64,000 bases of DNA from Trichoplax sp. H2 (Eukaryota > Placozoa > Uniplacotomia > Trichoplacea), in the NCBI GenBank assembly GCA_003344405.1, contig NOWV01000111.1:62001-126000 (forward strand). The letters are read 5' to 3'. Position 1 is the first letter of the stretch. Each line of letters opens with the position of its first letter. The notes under the pieces are model-generated. The model saw only the letters and a list, made by a program, of their open reading frames with translations. It ran no database searches and was not told the DNA's origin. Of the stretch, positions 13,345-26,044 are shown piece after piece. The position numbers were made by a program, and so were the translations under genes.

Positions 13345-14084
13345 CTTGATCATCAAGTTGATCAAGTTGAAGTTGAAAGTAGAACTTGAAAGAGTACCGT
13401 ATCTAATTTTTATCTAACGTTCATCAATACTACAGCAAGTAGGGATTGATAAATCCAGTTGATTAAAGAAAGAAACATCGGATATCGTCCAATTCTTTTC
13501 TAGTTAAAGCTATCTTGACATGAAGAATAGAATATAGTTTGGTTATGACCTTTAGCCTTTACCCAAGTTGAAATTTTCATCCAATTATTGGCTTCGTAAG
13601 ACGTTGCAATTTAACAACCATCATTGCTTCAATTGGATACCGACATCGTTTGACTTAATAATTGATTTGCTTGTTGGTTGGTTACCAGCAAGTCGGAAAG
13701 TGTTCATTTTCATTGATCAGTCCATTCCCAAAGGTAAGTCATGAATAAAGTTAAATTGAATTCATTTCGTGACACCATCGAATCATCTTGGCCTTGATTA
13801 TGGATGTCATTCCAATAGTAAGGGACAATGATGATGATGGCCACAGTAAAAATAGAGTCCTCCCATTCAGCCCACATCTTTCTACTGCATTCTATCATAC
13901 TCTTCTTTTACACTTATTGATCTATTGAATTGAAGATTATTTTATTTCGATTATGAAAACTCCGGTGTGCAATTGAAATACTGGGTAATTTCCTGATCAA
14001 AAACGATAGAATCGACGCGTATCGATCGACAATGTAGTGTTGTTCGTCTGCTTTTACTTTACCATCACGTTGAGTGGTGCCTAA

Positions 14085-14960
14085 TCCGTTTAAATGAATA
14101 AAAATAATCTCTAAGCAAACTATCCAATTTCACTAACTCATTATGTCACCATTCTAGTCAACTAATTCTGTCATTTCTTGCTCCTTTACTGTCAATAGGG
14201 CAAACTGAATTTTATCATACCTTGACTTACTGTTAAAGCTAAAAATGATGATGCAATTGTCAACGTATCTTTGCCTTCTTATTACAGGCCAAATTTCTAC
14301 ATCACTGTGACTAATTAATCTACATTAATAGATAAAATGACCTCCAAGCAAACTATTCACCATCTTGCAGTCCTAGTTAACTAATTCTGCCATTTCTTGT
14401 TCCTTCAAAGTCGATAGGATGAACTGAATTTTATTATACATTGACTTATTAGTGAAAGCCAAAAATGCTGATTCAATTGTCAACATATCTTTACCTTTTT
14501 AGTACAGGCCATATTTTACATCACTTTGATTATATAATCTATTTAAATAGATAAAGCGATCGTCTTGCAAACTATTTAATTTTATGAATACACCATAACG
14601 TAGTTCCAGTCGATTAATTCTGCCTTTTCCTACCCCTTCAAAGTCGATAGTAAAAACTGAACTTGATAAGCCAAATTAAATCATGCTATGACTTTTGAAA
14701 AGCTAAAAATGATGAGTGATATCTAATTTATTTTAAAGGGATAAATTAACCTCCAATTAAACTATCCAATTTTTCGAATGCACCATCTTACAGTTCTATC
14801 CAACTAATTCTGCCTTTTCTTGCCCCTTCAAAGTCAATAGTACAAATCGAACTTTATAAATTAAATTTTATCATACTCAGACTCAGTATTAAAGCCAAAA
14901 ATGATCCAATTGTCGATATAATTTTACGTTTTTGTTACAGGTCAAATTTTAGACCATACT
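14085..14960. repeat. Four-unit degenerate tandem array (190-230 bp)
   Basis: The phrase CTAATTCTGCC..TTTC..G/ACC plus TTCAAAGTCGATAG recurs at about 14162, 14391, 14614 and 14804. Each unit is followed by AAAGCCAAAAATGAT, then CAATTGTC.ACATATCTTT and TACAGGCCA. Unit length shrinks from 229 to 190 bp through internal deletions. No coding potential seen. Confidence 0.8.
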
Positions 14961-15894
14961 AGAAATTAGCGCTTAGAGAAGTCATGAAATTGCCAAACCT
15001 TACCCAGCACAGAGATAAAATTAAGCGTACGGTCTGAATGCACTTTCTTGCAAATTGTTGACCGAAATAGTATTTTAAATAGAGTAATTATAGACTAATC
15101 CTCATTTATAGTTCATAAACGTATCAAGAATAACTATACCTACGGATAGAATTCAAATGTTGCTTGCATAGGGGCAGTTATTGGCATTGAAAACAAATAA
15201 TTAGTAGTTTATACCTAGAAAGGCTATCTAAATTTTCATTGAGTGATATTAAAAATTCATTAGCATAGGTGAGTTTCTATGACAGTCAGTTTTATCATAG
15301 TAATCTAGTCCTATTTAAATAGAATTAATTTTATTCCTTTTCACCCCAGAATTAGCAATGGTGATCTTTAATAATTATCTTAAGTTAAAATCCATGACCA
15401 AAGAGAGTAGCTCTAACGACTTTATGTATTCTCCAAGCTGTATCTACATAGCTACCTAGTTATAACATTCAATTCTTTCATATCTTGTTGACAACACTCT
15501 TACAATACTACATCCATTTCATATGACATGATCTTGCTATTTAATTATTGATATTATCCAAACTGCTAGAAATTTGAAAGTATTTTTGCTCGCGGTAACC
15601 TTACTCCTTACGAAAATAAGATGCTATAGATGGAGAATGATCAATACCTTTCATGGTCGAAGTTGCCCACTCATGTTTATCATCATGGCGACAACAATTA
15701 CTGCAATCTCTTAATTATTATTTTAAAGTTGGCATCAATGCCTAAGATTTCCACTTTTAACTACTAACCGCACTTTTTAACTGTTGAGGTATATTGACTT
15801 TTTCGCATTTTCTTACTCCTGTAATCGATTGTACAAGTAAGCATCTCAAGTAAAATGGCGGGATCTTAGCAGCATCTAATCATAATTTAAAGTA

Positions 15895-16260
15895 ATATTA
15901 ATTTAATATCCAATTTAAAATTAGTATGATTTATAGCCTTCAATCGTTGTGCCTATTCTAGTACTGTAAGTTGGCAGCAGCAATCAACAGTAAAAATCTT
16001 CAAATCCATGTATTTCTACGCCATAAAATTGTTATTTGGATACTGCAATATAAGTAAATTGAACTCCATGCCAAGATACGGGTACAACCTAAAGTAGTAT
16101 TTATATCCCAATTTGAAATTAATATCATTTATAGCCTCCAATCATTATGCCTAATCCTATGCTATCAGTAGGCAACAGCAATGAATAATTAAAAATCTTC
16201 AAGTTTACGTATTTCTACGACATCAAATTGGTACGACTCTGTAATGACAAGATAGGCCTT
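15895..16260. repeat. Two-copy tandem repeat (~198 bp)
   Basis: ATCATTTATAGCCTCCAAT (about 16124) repeats the block at about 15926 (ATGATTTATAGCCTTCAAT). The following TCTTCAAATCCATGTATTTC and TCTTCAAGTTTACGTATTTC segments keep the same register. Confidence 0.75.
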
Positions 16261-16889
16261 AAATTAGATAGTCACTTTCCACTGAACACGAGCTATTAAT
16301 AATTACCTTGAAATAGTACAACATAATATTATAAATTCTGTCCAAAATTCTATTCTTTATAACTTTAAGCCCTTCTCTTAAGACAAATGATGATTTGATC
16401 ACGATCGTAAATAACATGGTAGCCCATTCTGCTGGCAATGTAACAGATTGCTCTGGGATAAATATTTTTCTATTTTACTGAGTTTACTGATTGTCAATGC
16501 AGTATCATAGCAAACTCTTGTTTCAGATTTAATTATTCTTAATTCAAATCTTTTCGAATTAAGGGCATGGTTACAACCTATTCAGCAAGTTGTAAATCAT
16601 TCCTTGTTAAAATAGTGCACCGTCAAATAATTTATAGATGCACCTCCTGAAAAATGATGACGGTCATGGCGATATACGGTATAGCAAGTAATTTCCTAAT
16701 GTTCTGGCGCCATGTATGTTATTGTAAACAATTTTTTCGCCTTCTAGTTTATTTTAAAATAAATCTGTGATATGCAGCCTGTGACAAAGACACTCGAAAG
16801 TACATCACTAGCTGTTTTATGAAATTCCTTTCAGTGCAATGATTATCGTTCGGCTTTTACAGTTCCTTTATTTCGGTTTAATGAAGATG

Positions 16890-17600
16890 GTGGTGAAAAC
16901 TAATAGCAAGCAGTCTTTAATTGATAACTATTAGAATTCTTCCTATATCCAAATAGAATGCCAGCAATAGAGTTTGAGAATTTAATAGAGAATACTCATA
17001 AATCTATAGTTTGATTTCTGGAAAATGTCTTATTTGAATACAGGAATTGTTGACGAAATAACGGCTCAAGAAAGTATCGAAAATTTATGGTATAGCTACA
17101 GGAGTCAGCAATAAATATTCTTCCATATATTCAAATGGAGAATCAGCAAGAGAGCTAGAGCATTTACAGATAATACTGATAAAAATACTGTTTTAATCTC
17201 TGCAAAATATCTTACTTAATGTTGGAGTTGTCAACAAAAGAACATCTGACGGAAATATCTAACATTTGTGGTATAAGAGTAAGCTATAGATATTCTTCAT
17301 GTTAGGTTGAGTTACAGTAAGATTGACAGGACATTTATGGTTAAGGCAGACAAAAATACTGTTAAACTTTGCGAAACTCCTGACTTTAGCTCCAGAACTA
17401 TTCAAAATACAACGATATGAGAAAAGATCTGAAGTTCATGTAACCATAAACAGAAGTTAGCGATAGATATTATTCCATATATCGAAATAGAGAGCCAATT
17501 AGATAGATTAAACACGTACGAGGAAAGCTAATGAAATACAATTAAACTTGGAAAAAGTCTAGCTCTCGAGTTAACCACAAAATAACATCTCGAGAGAATA
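16890..17600. repeat. Four-unit tandem array (~178 bp)
   Basis: The phrase ATTCTTCCATATAT.CAAAT occurs at 16936, 17117, 17292 and 17469 (spacing 181, 175 and 177). Each copy is followed by a run of similar phrases including AATACTGTT and TCTGGAAAATGTCTT variants. Divergence is high but the register is steady. Confidence 0.78.
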
Positions 17601-17919
17601 TCTAAAAAATTGATCTAATAGTTATAGAACTAAACACTGTATTGACTTTACACTTGGATAAATTGATATCTACACGATCTATTTCCACAAATAGAAATAT
17701 AAGTTTTAATCAAGCCTATATCAATTTATGCCGGTATTAGAAATCCGATTGATATCCTGTTCAACTGTTACCATTGCAATTACTCTCCAACTTTAAATCT
17801 GTACAACTGGCTATCATTTCTTTATCCATGACCGCAAAATGTGCCTGTAAAACTTCAATTCAGCCAACAGATCCACTTTATATCTCAATAAAATGAAAAT
17901 GATTAGCGTCTCTCTAGTA

Positions 17920-18700
17920 AAACATCCATTAATATCTTGACTTACCATTACACTGACAAATCTGCTGTACCTGATCCAATATGATAAAGGATTTCAAAAT
18001 AATAAAACAAGAACTGGCATCTTGTATGCTTCTATTGCATATAAATCAGGTTAGTCTTACAACGACCAATTTTTAATATTAAGCTAATTTGGGCCTACTT
18101 TAATTATCTTTATATACAGACATTAAGTAGCTTCTTACTCGATTGTGATGGCAGCATTGGTCGCTGTAGTCAAATATGTATACAACTAGCTATCGATTCT
18201 CATATCTAATTCTTCAGACGTTAACATCAAATTGTCATCAAGTAAATAGGAAGGTTTTATATCGTAGTACTATGATTTATTATCTGTACTTGAAAATAAA
18301 TTAACATCTTAAGCAACCATAATAATAGTAAACATTTCTATAGTCACATAACTTGCGATCAATTTTCATACATCATTCCATTAATATCAATATCCATCTC
18401 CTCCTATATACCAGGATTTAATTTACCTATTTCTTATTATATCGATGAATCATCTCTTCTATAACAAAATTAACATCTTACCTAATAATTCTAGTATTAC
18501 TTAATATAACATTCTAGCAAACTTGAGTATCAGATTTCATCAATGTCGGCCCCAATTCCATACAAGCCAATATCATATAACTGTGCTATGTCTGAATGTA
18601 CTTTAACGATTGATCGTCTCTACTAGAATAAAAATTGATTTCTTGCCCAGTAGCTACAACAGTAAATATTTTCTGCACTTGTATGTATACTCTTAAATTT
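17920..18700. repeat. Probable degenerate tandem array (~170 bp)
   Basis: Variants of ATTAACATCTTA followed by a Cys/Thr-poor AT block and AGTAAACATTT or similar recur at about 17930, 18301, 18469 and 18636. The last spacings are 168 and 167 bp. Weaker than the neighbouring arrays; a self dot-plot would settle it. Confidence 0.45.
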
Positions 18701-20754
18701 GTTATTAAGTTTAACAATTTACTCTGCCTATGTCAACTAAGGTTTATTAAAATCGCATAGTCGTTTATTATCGATATTAGGATATAAATCGATATCCGAT
18801 CCTACAGCTCTAGTAGTCAATGCTGTTGCAGTTCTATGATCATAATATCCTATTAGTACTGACAATTATCCCCAAATGGTAATTTAATTTATAATCAAGG
18901 CAGAAAATTACACTCTACTTTATCCTACCCGGATAGAACCAGTAATCGAGACAGTCACTATGATATAATTTGTAATAAGTTATTCCAAGCTTCAAATTCA
19001 ATTCTTGGAACATTGAGTTTAAACGATTATGATGAGTCATGATCATGTTCATGATCTCCGATAGTTTAACGTCTAGATGGATGCTGTTAGAATCATTATT
19101 GAAGATACGAAATGAATCTTTTTGCATTATGAATTTCAGTAGTATTGATAAATAATACCCAAATCTAATATTGATATCAATTGCCTCTAGAGAAAAATCT
19201 TCCTCTATTTTTTCCTCTTATGGCAAACTTGTAAAAAAAAGAGTAGCTTTTTCACAGCTCTTAGCCAAGTGAGCTGACCTCGAAAAAACACTATAGTACG
19301 TCATTGAGTAAGCGATATCACGATAGTCTATAATAAGTTTAGCGGCAGAATCAATTTAATTAACTGGGTAATCAAGTCCTTTAAGGTATGAAATTTATGT
19401 AGAACAGCGTGAAGAACGATCAATTCTATTTAATATTACCACTAATTGGGGATTAATAGACAAATTGCAAATTCACGCGATGAAATTTTGGCGTAATAAA
19501 CTGCAATCCCATCCAATAGATTAATCACGCTATTAAAATCACACAATGTTCAGTATATTGATTGTATCATCTTAAAATAGCATTAAATATTAAGGTAAAT
19601 TGTTGATTACCAGATAAAAATATTCTTGATATAAATATGAAAGATTATTATAGAGGATAGCAAAGGCTCTTTGTTACCAATCAGCTTTACCCTAATTCTT
19701 TATCGTGATATCATTTGCAAAACTCCATCATAAAATTATATCTAATTAATCCATTGACCCAAGATCAATTTCCTTCCAATGTCCAGATGATAATAGACGA
19801 AATATTTACAACTTTCGGTTGTGCAATGGTAATCAAGAGCATATTAGATGTTTCTTTATAAGATTGATCGACATCCATTGAATTATGGTTTGGGAGTAAA
19901 CATGTTGTATCAAAAATGTTTTTTTATTGTTAATTCAATTTCATACTTTTCTATTCTGTTTGCGACCAAGTTTTTTGTCGTTATTTCACGATGTATAGAA
20001 CATTACTTTTGTCCTCTGAACATCATCATTCCTTTTCATTAACTTAATTTTTAGACAGCTACTAGCATACTCATGTTTACTATTTTAAATTGCTGTTTAC
20101 ATTTAAGTGCACTGTCACCCAATTTATTCTTTTCCCTAAACTTGTCAAACACCTCTACACTTTGCTTTCTGTTCCCCTCATATTGCTGCTCCTAATTATA
20201 TCATTACTATTTTACTCATATAGCTAAGTAATAATTTCACCTAATTGTATTAGTTATGCATTATGGAATACAGTGATAATATGTTGTATATGACTGTATG
20301 TATGTATGGTCTTAATAAAGTAAGGTTAAAAATTCATCTACTAAAAGCTATAATAAAGTAGTTTAGGGAGTAATTAAACGATCGCAAACATCGATAATCA
20401 CATGAAGTGGTCAATTTTGTGATACGGGATGAATTTTTATTGCTTTAAAATACACCAAAATGGACCTACTATCATAATAACAAAATCACTCAATGTTCTC
20501 GTATAGAAGAGTGTAATGGTGGGCAAATATAAGGCTTAAATATGACGAAAACAAAATTGCTAGTTTAAAATATCCAATTTTCGTCACTGTGTGCAATGCA
20601 TACCATAAAGCTGATGGTAATACAAACTTTGCTGTTTTAACACTTAAATTCTCTTATTTGAGTAGGTTACAGAATAATGAAATAAAATATTGTGATAACT
20701 CAAATAGAATTCATAACAAAAATTGTCCATTATCCCCTCTATGAGAGAACGTTT

Positions 20755-21290
20755 CGACTAACATTAAATGAGAAAATAATTCACTGTTTAAAATGTTCGT
20801 TTCTTCTTATTTACATGAGTCAATTTATGTCGATATAAGATTTGATGGCGTTTTAAACAATTCTTTTAAATATTCATTTTCTTTCTTCAAGTAATTCAAT
20901 TCAATTCAATTCAATTTCATGGTTTGAAATGTTTAATTTCTCTTACTTAAGGCAGGTTATATCACTTTAAGGGTTCATGATGATTAAAACGATTGCTTTG
21001 AATATCTATTTTCTCTTCTTGGAGTAATTAAATTCTACGCAATTCAGTTTCATGGTTTAAAATATCTATTTTCTCTTACTTAAGTGAGATTATATCAATA
21101 TAAGGTTTTATAGTGATTGGAACGATCCATTTAATTGAAACATCCATTTTCTCTTCTTTGGAGTAATTAAAATTGGATTCATTTCAATTTTATAGTTTAA
21201 AATGCACAATTTCCCTGATTTAAGTCACGTTATATCAATTTAAGGTTTTACGATAGTTGAAACCATTTTTTAAATATCGCTTTCCTCTTC
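20755..21290. repeat. Four-unit tandem array (~135 bp) with a (TTCAA)n stretch
   Basis: The phrase CATGGTTTAAAATAT..ATTTTCTCTTACTTAAG..GGTTATATCAATATAAGGTTT repeats. The CATGGTTT anchors are at about 20783, 20918, 21051 and 21191. A short perfect TTCAA repeat (about 20893-20916) sits within one unit. Another polypyrimidine-rich phrase, TTTTCTCTTCTTGGAGTAATT, recurs in register. Confidence 0.8.
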
Positions 21291-22111
21291 TTCTACCGCT
21301 ACACCCTATGATAACTGTAGCAAAATTTACAGCACCGAGGCTAAATTTGTCTTTCAAGAGCTATTTTTACTACGCCAATATTATCCTGTTGTACAAGAAT
21401 ATTCTGCGGCACCAACATCGAAGCTCTGCAATAATAAATACTGATTTTCCGCTCTAGAATGCATAAAAGATATTTATTGCGTCAATGACTATTTCCTACT
21501 CTTAACGAATATTATGGGATATCATGACTCAGGCAATACTGATTGCTTTAATGCCTTAGTTTCTGTTATATGAGCGTGTTCTGAAATACTAATATTGAAG
21601 CTGTAGAATAATCATAATCAAACAATTAATATCAGTATCCATTTTTTGTTCTACAAGCTTCTTACTGTATGCTCGTATTCCATCATTATCCTACTTTTAT
21701 GAGTAAGCTTAAGAAGGTCAGATATCGAATAGAACGATGTAAAATTGCCAATATCAACAAAAAATATCATTATATTGGGATAAATGGAAAATTATAGCTA
21801 TCCATCTTTCATTTTCTGTTTTATTAACTAGAAATTTAACATGTCGAGTCATAAAGCTAATTTTATTAGAATACGTTGTTTCTTTCTTAAATTATGGCAA
21901 AGCAGTTAAGCCAGGGTGTATTACTGTTCTATTGATAGTTTCTGCACCTTTTGGCCATTTAGTTAAGCTCTACACAGAGCAAAAAAGGTAGCACATTATT
22001 GATATCATTAAACGAAACTAGGTTACAGAAAATTATTTCGAAAGTTTAGTGTTGCTAAACTTCACCAATAACATGATAAATTAAACATGATTTTAATTCT
22101 GCTTTATTTAG

Positions 22112-25100
22112 ATGTCGATATTAGATCAAGCTTTACAAGCTGTTATTGAAAAGCATTGCGCTGAAACATGGAATGAAATACAGTAAGTTTAAAAGTGATT
22201 TATTGCTTCGATATAGTTCGTAAAGTTTCTCTCTATGCTACCAATCCGATAGATCAATTTAAATTATTAACGAAATTGATTTCATCATTTAGGCAAAATA
22301 TCACTAACCATCAAGAGGGTGAGAATCCCAATTCTGAAGCAGATAACGAAAAAGAATTCTTATTTATTGAAAATTTAATCAAAATAGCTAACCAGCAACT
22401 AGGTAAATCCAAATGACTGCTTTATTGTATGTAATATACTAATTATAGAAGAATGAGTCAAATTAGCGAGCTAACCACTAGGTAAATCAAAATGACTGCC
22501 TTACTTTATTCAATATCTTAATTAATTATTATGTTTTACCTTAATCGATATTATATTTTTTAAGTGTAACCTATGTTGTTTTAAGATGTAGGATAGATCT
22601 GTTATTTAAATTATGTCTTTCCACGATAACTGTCTCAAGCCGATTTTGTAGTAATACATTACCGAACAGTTTCCTTTTGCAATGATAAAGTAACCATTTG
22701 AAACTCTATCCTTTGAGGCACAATCATTATGTTCAAAATAGTTTATTCATTAGTTATGGTTCATTTCTACTTTATCTTGTTGTATCGATCTCTACCTGTT
22801 GGTATTACTATCGAAAAAAGATCTAGAATGGGATAAATTAATGGAAGAATTTGGATATCATTTTATCCAAGAATGTCATAACGATGTCAAGTATCAACGT
22901 GTATTACACTCAATTGGCTTTACCTTATCCGACTTTTTAATCAATTTTGATTGTTTGCATGATCATTTAAATTGCTCTAAAAAGTTTACCAATATTTTAC
23001 CACCATCATTTATTTGTAACGTTGAAAATCCAGACAGTATCTTGTTAGAAAGTTATCATCAACGCCATGGTTGGTCTTACTTTACCGTTGGTATCGTGAA
23101 AGCTGTTGCCGAAGTCGTTTTCGGCCAACCCGTCAGTATTGATGTTTTAGAAGCGACTACTCCCCATGAAGACTATAAGTGTCAGTACTATCGCATCCAT
23201 TATAAAAATAATTCTTTAAGGAGAGCATCACAAGCTCCAAGTTCATCAACATCACCTAAAGATTTAAAAATATTACCTGCTACATTTTGTAAAGCATTTC
23301 CTTTCCATTTTATCATTAATCGTGACATGGTATTAATTCAAGTTGGTGCAGGTTTAGTCCGATTTTTACCTAGTGAATTACCCGATATCGATATCTTTTT
23401 AGGTAGTACTATTAGCTATGAAACACGTTATTTTTCCGACTGCTTAAAAATGGTTAGCCCTAAAGTTGAACCAACATTCGATCATATTTTATCCTATTGC
23501 AACTCGCGCTTTACCTTAGAAACAGTTAGCCAATTGCGCGGTAAAGCGATCCAACTACGCGGACAAATGATTTATGCCTCGGAATCGGACTGTATACTCT
23601 ATGTTGGCTCACCATGTGTTAGTGCATTAGAAGAATTAAAAGGTAGAGGCTTATATTTAAGTGATATACCCGTTCATGATGCTACACGCGATGTTATTCT
23701 TGTTGGTGAACAAGCTAAAGTACAAGAAGATTTAGTTACGCGAATGCAAAAAGTAAAAGCCAAGTTAGAGCAAGCCAGTAAAGAGCTACGCCAAGAAAAA
23801 ACTAAAAATGTCGATTTACTGAATACTATCTTTCCCAAAGATATTGCAATGAAATTATGGAAAAGAAAATATCCATTAGAACAGCTATGTCGTCGTGTTG
23901 ATAATGTCACCGTTTTATTTAGTGACATTGTTGGTTTTACAGCAATTTGTTCCACATGTGAGCCCTTTATCGTGGTAGAAATGTTAAATCGGCTATATAC
24001 AAAATTTGATGATCTTAGTGCCAAATTAAATGTTTACAAGGTAAGATGGTTTTACCTATATGCTCATTCAAGGAATCAGTCGTGCCGATTATAGTTCCAA
24101 ATGGTTAACGATATATTTAGATAGCTATCTGTATATAACTCTAGCTTACAAATATGCCTTAAGAAAATTTCAACTACGTTGATATTTATGGATTTAGGCA
24201 TGCTGATTATAGTTGGAAAGATGCTAGTTTATAAATATGCCTTTAAGATACTTTTATCTACGTTGATATTTATGGAATCGGGTATCCTGTTTATAGTTAG
24301 CATGGGTTAATAATTGACAACTGACTGTAGATAACGCTAGATTACTAGTTTGCCTTAAGATGATTTTACCTATATTGATATTTATGAAATTAGGCGTATC
24401 GATTATACTTAGAAAGAATCAGTAAATGTAGATTGTAATTAAACAACTGACTATTGGTAACGCTAGTTTACCGATTTGCTTCTGTTTGCCTTTAGTCGTT
24501 CCAAAATGCCAAAATTAGTAAGATTAGTTCTATAGCAGCAATAAGAATGTCGCTCACTTAAATTATTCTTTACATCTCATAATCTTAACCATATTGATTC
24601 GAATCAGGTAGCCCTATTTACTTTATATTTGCTTACTAATTGCGTGTGTCTACAATCGGTAACGCTTCCATACATAATCTGCATGCCACAGGATTGATAA
24701 CAACTTAGGTATTCGATTTTTTTAACCGTATTGCCTTGATTTATACGGAATTAATTATAAAGGCTTTACTTGGGCAGATTACATAGTTAACTTAATCCAA
24801 ATTAAGCTTTATTTTCGCATAACTTGCATCCTTACAGATGGTCACAATACTTTACACCTGCTATATAATTATGAAGTAATCTAAAGGAAAATTGATGAAA
24901 TCTGACATACTTATTTTTCTGCCTAATAGACCTTATTGATTTATCCGAATTCATTAAGGTTCCATAGACAACATAAGAGTATATGCTACTGGAGGGATAA
25001 TAATTTAAATTACCCTAAAAGACTAATTTACAATCCCGATAGTACGTATGTATTCGCAATTTCGTACATCGAATATTACTAAAATGAATTGCGTAGTCAA

Positions 25101-26044
25101 ATCGGCCAGTAGAAGAAAACTGATTAGCTTTTTATCTATCACCAAAGCTGATTAATCTCCATAAATAACAGTATTATAAGCAACCTTGGATAAATTGGAA
25201 TTCGTTTTTAATGCAGTCCGTTAAACTACAAAACTAGCAATGTTATTAGGGTATCCAATTTCGTACTTAAAATTTTTTTCAAAACCTATCGGTAAATATG
25301 CAGTCGCTCTTACCGTATCCTTTGCAATTTGCTTACCGCTCATTTTAGGTGGAAACTATCGGAGATGCTTATGTCGTTGCTGGAGGTCTAGAACAAAAAA
25401 GTAATCGCCATGCTCATGATGTTTGCTACATGTCCATTGGTATGCTTCTTGTTTCACAAACTGAAAAATCCCATGATGGTCAAATTATTAAAGTATGCGT
25501 TATTTGAGTGCTGTAATTTGCATGCATTGATTGCTATTTAACGCTCCGCTTTAATACATTTTAGATGAGAATCGGAATTCATACTGGCAGTGTTGTGGCC
25601 GGTATTGTTGGATACAAAATGCCACGCTACTGCTTATTTGGTAATAACGTAAGATTGGCTAATAAAATGGAAGCATGTAGTCTGGCTGGAAGGATCAATG
25701 TTAGTCCAACTACATACAAGTAAGTTTACTAACTTCTAATCTTTTGGTAGTTAATGAATGAATATCATTGCTATAGTTTCCTCTGCTTTAATTAATGAAT
25801 GAACTAAATAATCATCGTTTGACTGTTGGATCATCCACACTGCTACATTAGGACATATTAATTATATAATTATTATTCACTTTGATATCTATCCAACAGG
25901 CTTGTACATAGCAGTAATGAATTTACCTTCGAAAAGCGAACACCTGATTGCTTACCGAAAGATTTCCCAACTCAAGCTGGTGATACTTGCTACTTTTTAA
26001 ATGTTGGTAATCAAAATAATATGTTAGAAGATCGTCAGTCTTAG
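22112..26044 (+). CDS. Soluble guanylyl cyclase alpha-type subunit, with LHDHL heme-ligand motif
   Basis: Exons 22112-22182, 22293-22402, 22821-24040, 25349-25492, 25565-25719, 25900-26044; 614 aa. H-NOX covers residues 1-190, HNOBA/PAS about 213-345, coiled coil about 360-400, cyclase domain about 420-590. The regulatory and catalytic halves read like animal alpha1: LKGQM-type strand ([11 protein letters not shown]), [56 protein letters not shown]. Metal Asp (429 and 473), guanine-site Glu469 and Cys538 are present, so it should supply the metal half-site to a beta partner. Unlike vertebrate alpha1 it keeps LHDHL with His107 in the beta1 His105 position. The Y-x-S-x-R motif is changed (S-Y-H-Q-R). 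The ATG directly follows a good acceptor, so an upstream exon, perhaps with its own ATG, is possible. The exon-3 acceptor (22819-22820) is weak, but its position and phase match the sister genes. Confidence 0.93.
24041..24490. repeat. Degenerate tandem repeats in intron 3 of gene B
   Basis: TTGATATTTATGGA, GATTATAGTT and AACGCTAG..TTAC phrases recur three to four times between the donor at 24041 and about 24490. The GATATTTATG anchors are at 24181, 24264 and 24377. The rest of this 1.3-kb intron (to 25348) shows nothing further. Confidence 0.6.

Larger units (their letters stand above)
3994..22111. other. 18-kb gene-free interval between cyclase genes A and B
   Basis: No exon chain or recognisable protein domain was found on either strand; open frames are short and look random. 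The interval holds the inverted repeat at 6.0/10.0 kb and several degenerate tandem arrays (separate entries). Segments 4.0-6.0, 6.7-9.9 and 18.9-20.7 kb show nothing I can name. A less AT-rich island at about 12.84-13.96 kb looks different from the flanking repeats but has no convincing reading frame. Confidence 0.6.

Noticed and set aside
13710-13898. Minus-strand open frame of 62 codons
   Set aside because: No domain, no partner exons, and a composition typical of chance frames in this less AT-rich island.
14085-17600. CRISPR-like array
   Set aside because: Repeats are long, diverged and directly abutting, without constant repeat and variable spacer structure, and the genome is eukaryotic.
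22195-22292. 5' part of the open frame 22195-22416 as coding sequence of gene B
   Set aside because: Lies in the short intron 22183-22292. Only 22293-22402 fits the phase and the sister-gene exon length.
23674-24024. Minus-strand 116-codon frame
   Set aside because: Antisense shadow of the gene B cyclase exon.
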